A stretch of DNA of 64,000 nucleotides from Porites lutea (lineage: Eukaryota; Cnidaria; Anthozoa; Scleractinia; Poritidae): NCBI RefSeq assembly GCF_958299795.1, contig NC_133208.1, forward strand, positions 33,215,640-33,279,639, read 5' to 3'. Position 1 is the stretch's first letter. Every line of letters begins with the position of its first letter. The notes beneath the pieces are model-generated. The model was not told the DNA's origin, made no database searches, and saw nothing but the letters and a program-made list of their open reading frames with translations. The position numbers were made by a program, and so were the translations under genes. Of the stretch, positions 11,297 to 21,528 are shown piece after piece.

Positions 11297-13300
11297 TCAT
11301 TCAAGTTGGTAGTGGTTAAATTTTGCTGCAAAATCCCTATTAGTCCTTGCAAGTAGTTCTCTTGTCTCCTGAAGCCTCTTATGAACATTCACTACGGTGT
11401 TTTTGGTTGTGGAGTCAGCAAAAACCTCTGAAAGTTTTGAAGCTGATGGAAGTGGGCTAATAACAATAACGTCATCTTGCTTGCTTGATGAAACAGCTTT
11501 ACTTTTGCTTGGTGTTTCTTCAGAGTTTATTTTATTCTCTTTATCATCATCATCATCATGGTCATTATCAGACTTGTCCGAAGTAGATGGTGTGTTGTCA
11601 TGGGAGGACTCTAAAACTGCGTTATCTCCACTGCCAGCTGATGTTACTATTTCTTTAAACAGTTTCCTACCAGTGGTATTTTGCTTGAGCCCAGTTTTGT
11701 CATTCCCTGTATGATTGTTGATTTCTTCATTTGTCAATGCATTTGTAGCTAAATCTTTGTCACCATGAAGATTAAAACCAGACACAACTGACACAATGTC
11801 TTTTTGTAAAGTACTGTCTTCGCTTGTTGGTGGGTGATTATTACAAGAACAGCATGGTTTTTTTTCACAGGCTTCTTCAAGAAGCTTCATTCTGCTCTCC
11901 AGAAGCACCACTCGGGCTGACATTTCATTGTTTAACAAGGTCATGGCATCAAACTTCTCTTGTAATTCCTGAACTTGTTGTTTGAGGACAACAACCTGGG
12001 TCACATTCTCAACACTTGAAGATGGATGTGCTGAAACAGCAACATTTGAAACAGCTTCAAATGAATTTGAATGTCGTACAACTTTTGTGGCTGGAAGGTT
12101 ATCTTCTACTACTGGGACTTTGTATGCCTGCAAATCTGACTCTCTTTGACAGCTTAAAATAGGAACAGTGGAATGATGAACTCCCTTAATGACAGGTGTA
12201 AGCATCAAGTCAGGACTTGGTGTAGGGGCTGTTGTCATGCATACTGGTGATGGAATAGATTGAGGCCTTGTTTGCATGTTGACAGTAGTATCCAAGTCCA
12301 TTGGATAAGACAATACTGATCTCTCTGAATAAGGGATGGTGTGAATTCTTGCTGGTACAGAGATTGAAGGATTTGGTCCACAGGACAATGGAACTTCTGA
12401 GGGAAGTGCTTCTGCTGATTTGGTTGGCCAGGGCTGAGATTCCTTGGCTTGATCCTCCCTAGTTACTGACTTCCCCTGAGAATGTCCAGTAATCCAGTTC
12501 AACTGAGGCTGTTGACAAAAATTTGATCTAATTTCCAGGTTTCTTGACACTGGAAATTTAACACCAAATTGGCATTCATCACTAACAGATTTAACAACCA
12601 AATTTGATGGAACAGTACCACTGCTTTGATCTTTGCCAGGTGTTTTAGAGCAACATCTTGTAGCTTCTTCACTATTCATAATGATATCATCCTCATCAGG
12701 AATCACTCGAGTTACAAGAGGTTCTGTTAACCCCAAGCCGGCTTCTGTTGCTTCTTTGTTGCTCTGAAATCTTTTCATGTCTGTATTCACTGGAAGTGGC
12801 CCAGGAAAGTAATCATATCTGGCTATAACGTCTTTAATAACTGAAGAACTCTCTTTCTCCGTGGTACCTTTACTGGTCAGGTGTGAAATGTTCCTTCCCC
12901 GCTTTCTTTCACTCTTGGTTTTGGGATTAAGCTCATCATGTTTTCCTCTCAAAAGTTTCAGAATTTCACAAAGAGAGAGGATCTTTCTTTCCGCAAAGCC
13001 GATTGTAAGAAACTGTTCTTTTGTAATTTGAGGTTTGTAACCAAATTCGTCTCGAAGAACTTTGTATACAGCTTCCATGAACCTCAAATCTGTTTTCCCA
13101 TACAGGTCGTACTCTTTATTGGCAAAGTACTGGGCCAAAGAAATTGAGTAATCCAGAAAGACATGATGAACAACTGGAAGAAACGCTTTTGGAACTCCCT
13201 GAGCAATTCCTTTGAGGTCAAGTTCACTTTGAGGGAAGTGAACTTGTTTCAGCTCTGAAACAAACTTTCGAAGGTTGTTTTTTAGGTCTCCAGTAGTCAT
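11297..13300 (-). CDS. CEP44: Centrosomal protein CEP44 homologue, 667 aa, single exon
   Basis: The N-terminus MTTGDLKNNLR matches human CEP44 (MATGDLKRSLR), and residues about 70-105 match closely (DLRFMEAVYKVLRDEFGYKP, then FAERK). In human cells CEP44 sits in the inner centriole lumen, binds microtubules and is needed for centriole-to-centrosome conversion. Residues about 1-125 form the conserved N-terminal domain. A long low-complexity, probably disordered middle follows, then a coiled coil at about 432-478 (VVLKQQVQELQEKF), a cysteine pair (CCSC), an acidic run (HDDDDDKEN) and a conserved-looking C-terminal helix (LQETRELLARTNRDFAAKF). The length is greater than the human protein (about 390 aa), mostly through the middle. 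The reading frame is uninterrupted, whereas human CEP44 has many exons. It is transcribed head-to-head with TSEN2. Confidence 0.94.
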   Translation of the reverse strand: MTTGDLKNNLRKFVSELKQVHFPQSELDLKGIAQGVPKAFLPVVHHVFLDYSISLAQYFANKEYDLYGKTDLRFMEAVYKVLRDEFGYKPQITKEQFLTIGFAERKILSLCEILKLLRGKHDELNPKTKSERKRGRNISHLTSKGTTEKESSSVIKDVIARYDYFPGPLPVNTDMKRFQSNKEATEAGLGLTEPLVTRVIPDEDDIIMNSEEATRCCSKTPGKDQSSGTVPSNLVVKSVSDECQFGVKFPVSRNLEIRSNFCQQPQLNWITGHSQGKSVTREDQAKESQPWPTKSAEALPSEVPLSCGPNPSISVPARIHTIPYSERSVLSYPMDLDTTVNMQTRPQSIPSPVCMTTAPTPSPDLMLTPVIKGVHHSTVPILSCQRESDLQAYKVPVVEDNLPATKVVRHSNSFEAVSNVAVSAHPSSSVENVTQVVVLKQQVQELQEKFDAMTLLNNEMSARVVLLESRMKLLEEACEKKPCCSCNNHPPTSEDSTLQKDIVSVVSGFNLHGDKDLATNALTNEEINNHTGNDKTGLKQNTTGRKLFKEIVTSAGSGDNAVLESSHDNTPSTSDKSDNDHDDDDDKENKINSEETPSKSKAVSSSKQDDVIVISPLPSASKLSEVFADSTTKNTVVNVHKRLQETRELLARTNRDFAAKFNHYQLE

Positions 13301-13469
13301 GGTAAAGAAACTCTTTTCTTCTTTGACATTTACTAGCCTCTTTCAGTCCGTTGAGTTTACCCTCATTTTGAATTTTCGAATCTGCAAAGCATCAGCGGAT
13401 ATACTTTTGAATACTTGCATACATGACGTACTTAGCTTGAATTTAACGCGCCTGCGATCAATAATCAAG
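13301..13469. promoter_or_regulatory. Bidirectional promoter of CEP44 and TSEN2
   Basis: Only 169 bp separate the two start codons. The interval holds GACGTA and AACGCGCC and no TATA box. The TSEN2 start is embedded in CAAGATGGCGGAC, a good match to the YY1 site known to overlap start codons of housekeeping genes. Shared promoter use is inferred from spacing and orientation. Confidence 0.65.
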
Positions 13470-16400
13470 ATGGCGGACACAGGTTTTCGTTTTCCTCGTC
13501 GCAAGAAAGGTGCTAAATCCCATCCAAAAGATGCTCCATTTCCTGTTCCCATTCAAAGTATCACGTCCAAAGAGCCTTGCAGTGAAAGATGGTATTATTA
13601 CACTGGACATTTCAGAGATAATTGTGTGGTAATTGAAGATCTAGGCGACCTTACTTTTCTCTATAGGATGGTAAGTCTCCAGGGGTTAAGTAAATCATAA
13701 CTTTGAGGTATATTTACGTTTACTTTTCAGCACATTTAATATACTAGAGTTAAAATATGAATTAACTCTATGCCTGCTTAGTGCAGATTCCTATTCCATT
13801 CCCAAGCCTTGTCTGATGTTTGTGGTGTTGTTACCTTTAAACGGAACGCGCACTTATACTGTGTTTTTATGTTGCAGGGTTTCTTTGGTAAAGGTTTCCT
13901 ATCAAGAAGTAAACCTGAATATGAAGTGATTTCAAATATTTCACAAAAGGCTTTTTCAAAGTCTGAAAAACTAAGAAGATGTAAGTGCAGAGAACTGTTA
14001 ATTTTAATTGATCATATATTAAAATGTTCCGGAAAAAAGATTACTATAGCATAATAACTTTGTAACTTTATTATTATATAAATAACAACTTTTATTTTAG
14101 CCATATGTTTTCTATTTCTCATAGTACCACCAAAAGAAAGAGAAATCAGACAATCAAAGTTTCGAGTTATAAAAAAAGAACGGTAAGAACTTATTAACTC
14201 TCTTGCCACCTAATATTTTAGACGTTGATTCGACTGCCAATAACTTTAAGCTTGCTGCAAATGCTTTTTTTTTTACGTGATGGCTGATATGCTGACTTTT
14301 AACCTTTTTTATTATTAATTTTATTTTGTTTTATTTTATTTTGTTTTGTTTTGTTTTGTTTTGTTTTGTTTTGTTTTGTTTTGTTTTGTTTTGTTTTGTT
14401 TTGTTTTGTTTTGTTTTGTTTTGTTTTGTTTTGTTTTGTTTTGTTTTGTTTTGTTTTGTTTTGTTTTGTTTTGTTTTGTTTTGTTTTGTTTTGTTTTGTT
14501 TTGTTTTGTTTTGTTTTGTTTTGTTTTGTTTTGTTTTATTTTATTTTATTTTAGTTTTTTCTTTGGAAGCTTGTAGATGTAGATGTACAACAAAATTGCT
14601 TTTAAACCTTATGTAAGTTTCTTTTGACCTAGGATTACATTATTAATATTCATTTTTTTACATCGTACATCTTTAATTTCAATTATCAGGTTTAAAAATC
14701 ATAAGCAATGGTGGGAACAGATAAATGGTGCAATTCTCACGGATGATCCTTTGAAATTGGAGGCTGTAGATACTTGCATAGAACGTCCCCAACATCATCA
14801 AGAGATTACGGTTGATTCAGAAAATATTGAAAGTCTTCCTAATGAAGAGGATGGAAGTCCATCTCCGAAAAGAATTAAAATGGACATTTTTTGTAGTGAG
14901 AGTGAACTTCATCATGATCATCAGGATGGAAGCTGTACTGAAGAGATCAGTGTAAACTCAAGCGATGATGAAGATAGTACCAGATGTAACTCAGGGGAAG
15001 ACACTGATGCAGATGTTACTAACAGAGAATTGGAAGAGGTTGTTCATGATGTCATGAGGAAAAGGTGTTGATCAAGCCCTGAATACCATATTAATTCATT
15101 CGGCTATGTGAGAAGAGTTGTCCAGTAGAGCTAGGGTACATGTATGAACAGTGAAGTGTGATTGGGGAACTGCTCTGTTAATATTATACGTGAAAATGTA
15201 AAGTTCAACCTCCCATAAGCGACCACTTAAAATGCAAAGAGTTAGTGTTCACTTACTGGAGGTGGTTGCTTACAAGAAATATTGAACTACATAGGCTCTC
15301 TCCAAGAAATGGTTCTGACACATGTGCTTTTTGGAAGAGAAATAATTGCAAGCAATTTCTAAGTTTGATATATTTGTAGTTCCATGTTGGCATTGAAAGT
15401 TTTTTTGCATACTCAGAGTGGCTTAAGTACATTTAGCAAAAAAAGAGACTACACCAATGCAGAAAGTGGGCTCTTACAAGTGGTTAAAAAATGGAAAATT
15501 TTTCAATCGTGAGCCCCAGAAGTGTTTGTGATTGCTTAGGAGAGTTGGTCGTTTACAAGAGGTTCTAACTTTAATAGGGCTTTGACTGCGAAAAATTTGG
15601 TCTTTTGGAGAAGTAGTCGCTTATGGGAGGTGGATGATCACTTAAATAGTACAGGTGTAATATTGATCTATTGTCTTTCAAACCAGTAGTCAAAACAAGT
15701 CTGATAAAGTGAACGAAGATACCAAACAAACACAAATTAAAAGCAAAGGCAAAAAGCAAGAAGACCCTTACAAAGTCTTTGAGCATCTGCAACTGAGTTT
15801 GGAGGAGGTTTGCAAAACTTTCAAAGTTTATTAAGTATTGCCTAGTTTCAAACCAAGGGGGAAGACTGGGTACAATTCGCTTTATTATGGGATAAACAAC
15901 ACAAGAACCTTGTAGTCAGAAAGAGCACATTGAGGTTAGCAGCATTCTCAAGTTTGGTGTTTACCGGGCTTACAAAATGTATACGAGATACAGCCATTCA
16001 AAAACTTCAGAACTTACTAAGAAATATAGAGATGTCCAGACCAGCACTCTATACATCTCTTATTAATTTTCAAGGTTTTAAATGGCTATATCTTGACTTG
16101 TTCAGTAACTGCCCGATCAACACCGAACTTTAGAGATTTCTTCATCTCAATGAGCTTTTCCTGACTATGTGGGTCTCATGTTGTTTATCCCATAATAAAC
16201 TGAATCATACCCAGCCCTCCTCAGTTTGAAATTAGGCAAATATAGATTTAATATACACAGATAACTGCTTAACTACATGTATAGATCAAAACTTCATGTA
16301 CAGGTCACAGATGACATAAAACAAAAGACTTCTTTGTTTTCTGTTCAGGGAAAAATCAGTGCTTGGTTTTGTTTCATGGTTTTTGTTTTTGTTTTTGTTT

Positions 16401-19400
16401 TTTTGTCATCTGTGTCCAGTACATGAAGTAAGTGCATAACTATAAGCCCAAACATATAACCCACACTCTAAAACTATGTGAGTTATCTTGACTTATATTT
16501 AGGGTTGGGAGAGGAGACGTGGAGCCTGTTGTCTCTTTAATATTCTTGTTAAGTTCTGTAACTTTCTGTTTCAGTTTTGTACATGTACTATAGGTGTATA
16601 CATATTAAACTCTTCTAGTTCTCCCGATCCTTTTATCTATTTGTATATACTCTACAATGTTTCTAATTTTCCAGTCTTTCAGTGAGAAGAACCAGTGAAA
16701 GATTACAACATTATCTGATGCAATTTGACTTCTAATTCAGTTTATCTTGTAGGCATTTTTCCTCTCTTACGGACTTGGATGCCTCTCAGTATTGGATAGC
16801 AATAAGGTAGGCAATATGGCCTAATCTTTTAAGGTGGTTAGCCTTTTATTTGATCAAATTAATTGACCATTTTGTTTTGATTTTTTATAATAGAAGCCCA
16901 TGTCCTTGAGTGAAATGTGGTGTTCATTTTGCACTGCAAAAAGAAATTTCCTTCCAAGTTATATAACTTATCACTACTTCAGATCAAAAGGCTGGGTGCC
17001 TAAGATAGGAATCAAGTATGCAACTGATTTTGGTAAGATCATTGATCAGAAGCACTTTTTGTATACACATTGTGCATGTCTCAACAAAATCCTTAAGGCA
17101 GTTGTCTAAAACTTGAGGTGATAATGTAAACCCAATAGCAGGGGTAGGGAGCCCGGGATTAAAAAAAGAAAAAAATAATGTAAGGTTCAAAATCAGCCAT
17201 TGGGGAACAAAAATGTCTGGAACCTAACTGAATAAACTAAGCAAAGAGCCTAATTCAAGAGATTCTTAAATTGCTGGATACAACTTAAATTTTTTTTGTG
17301 TTTTTGTTAAGTATGAATATGTTTTTTTTAGTTCTTTACAAAGAGGGCATGCCCTTTTACCACTCAAGGTAAGGGTTTTATAATTTTTGTACATTAAAAA
17401 CATATTCTCTTTTTTTCATTTTTTTCTCAGTGATATCAACCAAGAAAGTAAAAAAAATTTGCACATTTTATTAATTTATCACATATCTTTTCTTTCCTGT
17501 TTGATTCTGAATCTCTGTACAGCCACCCCCTCCCCTCTTAGTCTATCTTGAGTTAATTTCAATAAAATCCAGGGGCAGATCTAGGGGGAGGGTGCAGGGG
17601 GTGCGCACCCCCCCCCCCCCCCCCGAGATGACCTGCGGTTTTCTAATACAACTGATATTCTGCAAAAAAGAAACTATGTGGTTTATTGGTGTTGAAGTAG
17701 AGCAAGAGACGAGTGCACCCCCTCCTAAAAAAAAAACCTGGATCCGCCCCTCAAATCAAAATAGCTAGTGTACCCATTTTCTTTCAGTTATTCAGTCATT
17801 GTCCAAATGGTTGACTCACAATCACTGGAAGTTGACAAAAACAGCAATCCTTGTAGGCAGCTATCATGGCCTCAGTTGTGTGGAGTGAGTCGTGTCAGTG
17901 GACATGCTGCTAAGGTGAGACACCAAACAGTCAAAACTCTAAATCCATTTTTCACTTCCTTTCCCTTTCTTTAATGTTTGGTAGCCTTCCGCTATAACTG
18001 TGGTAGACCTCAAAAATATTAAGCAAGCTGCCAAGGAGAATCACATGAAATCCTAAACAGTACAGACTATTACCAGCCCTGTCAAAATTAAAAATTAAAG
18101 GCCATGAGCAAGAGAAGTAGGCAGCAAAATATTAATACCAAGTCACCCCGGTCTACTGGAGGAGATAAGCAGATTATTAAAGTGGCTGGGACATTTTGAC
18201 AGAGCTGTTATTACATGTACATGTCTGTAAATATAGCCATTACCTAAGAAGTGAGTTGCCATTTATTCCCATGTGTAACAACTAAAAAATGAAATTGAAC
18301 TCAAAGTATATTTTATCTCATGCTAAAGTGGATCATTCTAATTATAGTAAATTGTTTGTTTTTAGGAAGTGATGATATGTTATGTCATTAAACCATCAGG
18401 TAAGCATGTTTTCAGGGAAACAGCTTTCCTCTATAAACCTACAAAAACTCTGGGCAAGGCTGCAGACTAATTAAGGCACTTCAAGAATACTGAAACATTT
18501 GCCCACGTATTCTATCTTTGTCAGATACAAGAACAAGGGCCACACTGCAAATTCTTTTAAAACAAATGTTGATTAAATAAACACTAATGCTTGGACAATT
18601 CATGCTCTTTTTTTGTTTCTTTTTCATATTATTGTAAGTAGAAATGACCAAAGAAGAAATGATGTCACCAAATTGTATCCCAAGATTTAAATTACAGGTA
18701 CGTTTCTCTGGTACATGTAGCTCTGTTTAACCCTTAGGGAAGTAAGCCATAGCCTGCTTAGCTCAGCAGGACTGTTATGTGCAGGGTACTTTCTTTGCAG
18801 TAAGTGGAGCTGCAAGGGGAATTCAATAATCTCCACCACTAAAACACAAACAGCACTCACCCACAAATCCCACCAGCTCTATGCAGACTAACTAAGCCTG
18901 TAAGGAGGCCTTTTTAGGTGGGGTTGGGCCAAGGAGCGGCGGGGGGGGGGGGGGTACATATGTCCCTAGTCTGAGTTTCAAAACCTATGTCCCTCTCCCC
19001 ATTTTAACATTGTACAGTGGAAGCTCTTAACACTCAAGTAAGCGGACAGCTCTACTTACAGCCTCCTGCCCAAGACCCTACTTTTTGCAGGCTCCTCTTG
19101 GTGCCTGCAATCCTAATCTCCAAGTTGTTATTACGCATGCATCTCATGTATGAGGCCAGCATTCAGGACTTCCACTAAGAATGTTTGGAATGCACAGAAC
19201 ACACTTTGATCACACACGTCTGGACCTACTATCACCTGTAATCTGATCACACCTGTTTTGACCTCCTGTCACATGAAACTTACACAAAGAACAGCCCCGG
19301 AGCAAAAGCGTTTTGACCTTTGATCATTGTTGCCTGCATCCGTAACCTTTGTAATTTACAAACTCTGTATTTTTACATTCCAGTAAGCAGCCAACTCCAG

Positions 19401-20271
19401 TTACAGACACCTTTTTTGTGTCCTGAGGGTTTCTGATCACGAGAGCTTCCACTATAATTATTTGCTTCTTTGTCATCGTCACATTTTCAATCCATGTTTA
19501 TGTTGTTTGTCACAAATTCAGCTGTTATATCACTGTTTCAAGGCCAAGTAATTAGTCAAAGTTGTCCCCCAACAGGTAACAGGCTCTGGATTCACTCTTA
19601 CTGATACAAGGCTAGCAGTTCAAACACCAGCCTTTCAATCTCATTACAGTGGTAAAATCAGATCTAGCCTTTGTACAGCTGGCCCTTTCCCCCCAATAAA
19701 ATCAGAAGACTCCCTCCCCAATTATTTGTATCTTGGTGAGGGGACAGCTCAACTAAGCAGGCTTAACTAACCTTATCAACTCAGTTGATATCACCAATGT
19801 TTATGTTAAAACATTGTTCTGTCCCCAGAAATCTACACTACTGTAGGTAGTAACAAACACAGGAGCAGCAGGGTTGTGCTTGTGCAGTGCCTGGTTGCCC
19901 GCCCCTGGTGCCTTACTTTTGCTGGATCATCATACCTTTCTGGGGAAACTGCCCACCTACCCCTCTCCTAAGCCAACATTAACATTCACTTCTTACTTAG
20001 GTCAAAATGTTGGCTTAGGGGAGGGATAGATGGGCAGTTTCCCAGACATGTATAATGATCCCTTTTGCTCTTGGATGACTGGAAAATCCTATGCTGGACA
20101 CCCTGAATTTCACAGGATTAGAGCACCAGGTTCCATTTGATTTTCCTTAGTGTGTAGTCTTGCAGGGTGCACACTTTTATTGAACTTCCTTCTGATTTTT
20201 TTCAACAGGAAGTAGTTCTTCGAAGGTGGATTCCCAAAAGAGCAAGAGAACCAGACAAAGACAGAACTTAA
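13470..20271 (+). CDS. TSEN2: tRNA-splicing endonuclease subunit TSEN2, 455 aa
   Basis: Twelve exons: 13470-13670, 13878-13980, 14125-14182, 14690-15064, 15687-15807, 16753-16806, 16894-17032, 17332-17368, 17788-17914, 18366-18399, 18642-18697, 20209-20271. They keep frame to 455 aa (human 465). TSEN2 is the nuclease subunit that cuts the 5' splice site of intron-containing pre-tRNAs in the TSEN complex. The N-terminal FFGKGFLSRSKP matches human YFGKGILSRSRP. An acidic, poorly conserved linker (exon 4) separates this from the nuclease fold, which begins LQLSLEEAFFLSYGLGCLS and continues YHYFRSKGWVPK. By alignment to human Tyr369/His377/Lys416, the catalytic residues are Tyr353 (VLYKEG), His361 (FYHSSYSV) and Lys405 (AKEVMICY), all present. 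Exon 3 is short and supported mainly by frame. Two poly(A) signals follow at 20310 and 20318. Confidence 0.95.
14321..14553 (+). repeat. TTTTG microsatellite, about 40 units
   Basis: A nearly pure run of the 5-mer TTTTG extends for about 200 bp, with TTTTA variants at both edges. It lies in TSEN2 intron 3. Apparent Phe/Cys/Leu-rich open readings through it are artefacts of a 5-mer repeat lacking stops. Confidence 0.97.
15201..15636. mobile_element. Inverted-repeat DNA element in TSEN2 intron 4
   Basis: The left end CCTCCCATAAGCGACCAC is matched inverted by GTAGTCGCTTATGGGAGG at the right. The interior repeats similar GGAGGTGGTTGCTTACAAG and GGTCGTTTACAAGAGG motifs. This is a terminal-inverted-repeat element with boundaries known to about 10 bp. 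Confidence 0.65.
17570..17752. mobile_element. hAT-type MITE with 5-bp target duplication AAATC
   Basis: The element starts CAGGGGCAGATCTAGG and ends CCTGGATCCGCCCCTC, inverted with few mismatches. AAATC directly flanks it at 17565-17569 and 17753-17757. A poly-C run lies near the left arm. It lies in TSEN2 intron 8. Confidence 0.75.
19015..19454. mobile_element. Tc1/mariner-like non-autonomous element
   Basis: The ends CAGTGGAAGCTCT and AGAGCTTCCACTA are inverted and flanked by TA (19013-19014, 19455-19456). The two subterminal regions share AGTAAGC motifs. There is no transposase reading frame. It lies in TSEN2 intron 11. Confidence 0.7.
19924..20061. mobile_element. hAT-type MITE, 138 bp, perfect 8-bp duplication
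   Basis: It begins GGATCATCATACC, ends TATAATGATCC, and most of the element is a foldback (CTCCTAAGCCAACAT against ATGTTGGCTTAGGGGAG). CTTTTGCT flanks it exactly at 19916-19923 and 20062-20069. It belongs to the same family as 2833-2969 and looks younger. It lies in TSEN2 intron 11. Confidence 0.85.
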
Positions 20272-21528
20272 TGAGATAATACAATGTTTAATAATGACAT
20301 AAACAGAAGAATAAAGAATAAAAGAAAATAACTTCAAAGGCACTGCCTCGTCTTATCAACAGTGCAGAATAATAATTATATTGCTACATGGAGATAGAGA
20401 TTTTATCTCAAAGTGTCAAGAGCAATGAATCAGAGAAATATTGCAAACACAGGAATACAGACTTTTCAGTTTCAAAATACCTTTTTTTGTGGGCTTTACA
20501 GCACCGGGTTAGTAATCTAAAAAAACAATAAGCTTCCAAAACTTTACAACAGGACATACAACAAGCTCCAGACGTTCCAGTTTACTGCACTTTTCAATAA
20601 CATGCGACCACACAAAGTCAAAGATTAAATCAACAGTTACGATTTTTGCTATACTGTCAATCATAATAGGGCTCCATGTATATAGCCCACATAGTTACAT
20701 GAACTTTTGTATCCACTGAAGAAAACCTCATGTTTACTGAAAGGTCTGTCAAGATGATTGAAGGAAGCATAAAACATAACCGTTACAATGAAATTTTTTA
20801 CTTTAGAGGTTGCATGTTATTGAAATATGCCGTAAAGATTTGTATTACTATTATTTTCTCATTAACAATTAGTAATACCTCACCGGTCAAGGCTGTCAAC
20901 AACAACAATCCTATTTCATATGAATCAAACTAAATGATTGCTTTACTGATAAAGATAAGTTTATTACTGTTGCAGTAAACCCTACTGAACAAACTAATGT
21001 ACAAATTGCACATTGAATGAGACATCTACACCATTCGGAACAACCATATAATACAATATAAAACACCACTGTATATAGAATGATGCACCAATCTAACCTA
21101 CATTGTAGTCACTAAGCTAACTTTTGGGTAAAGCTGTTGGCAGAAGTAAATAGTACTGAACACTTGGTATCATGTATATAAAGTCAAATATCTCCTTTTA
21201 AATGACAGTGGTAAAACAAGCTGTTTTAGCAGTGCTCTTCAACATTAAGATGTTTTTTCTTCTTCAGCACAACTTTCATTGCGCCTGACAATCTTCAAGT
21301 ACAATGTTTGAAACTGCAACTTTCTTGCTAACAAAAGTGTTCAAGGTAAAATTAGCTTCTCTTCCATTTTGAATAGCCAGCCGACAGCACCATGTTTAAG
21401 GACACTGGACAGGTCAGACCAGGCTTTTGACTTAACAGCAATCTTCACCAATAAACCATTCACCAGGCTGCCAGTTAACAAATTGACACCCTTTGCAAGA
21501 TTGACTTGATAAAGTTTTCAGAAAAAGA
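20272..21528. other. TSEN2 3' UTR and convergent intergenic region
   Basis: AATAAA signals at 20310-20315 and 20318-20323 probably end TSEN2. The minus-strand motif AATAAA at 20965-20960 could end the convergent RS/RG-rich gene. Nothing else with gene-like features is visible. Confidence 0.55.
20310..20323 (+). terminator. Poly(A) signals of TSEN2
   Basis: Two AATAAA hexamers lie about 40 nt after the TAA stop of TSEN2. Confidence 0.6.

Noticed and set aside
14326-14616. Long Phe/Cys/Leu-rich open readings in several frames
   Set aside because: They are translations of the TTTTG microsatellite, which cannot produce a stop in its pure form.
16679-16734. Alternative TSEN2 exon reading VRRTSERLQHYLMQFD
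   Set aside because: It loosely resembles human RRNPYRIFEYLQLSLEE but ends in a stop with no donor before AFFL. The exon at 15687-15807 encodes HLQLSLEE exactly, with correct phase on both sides.
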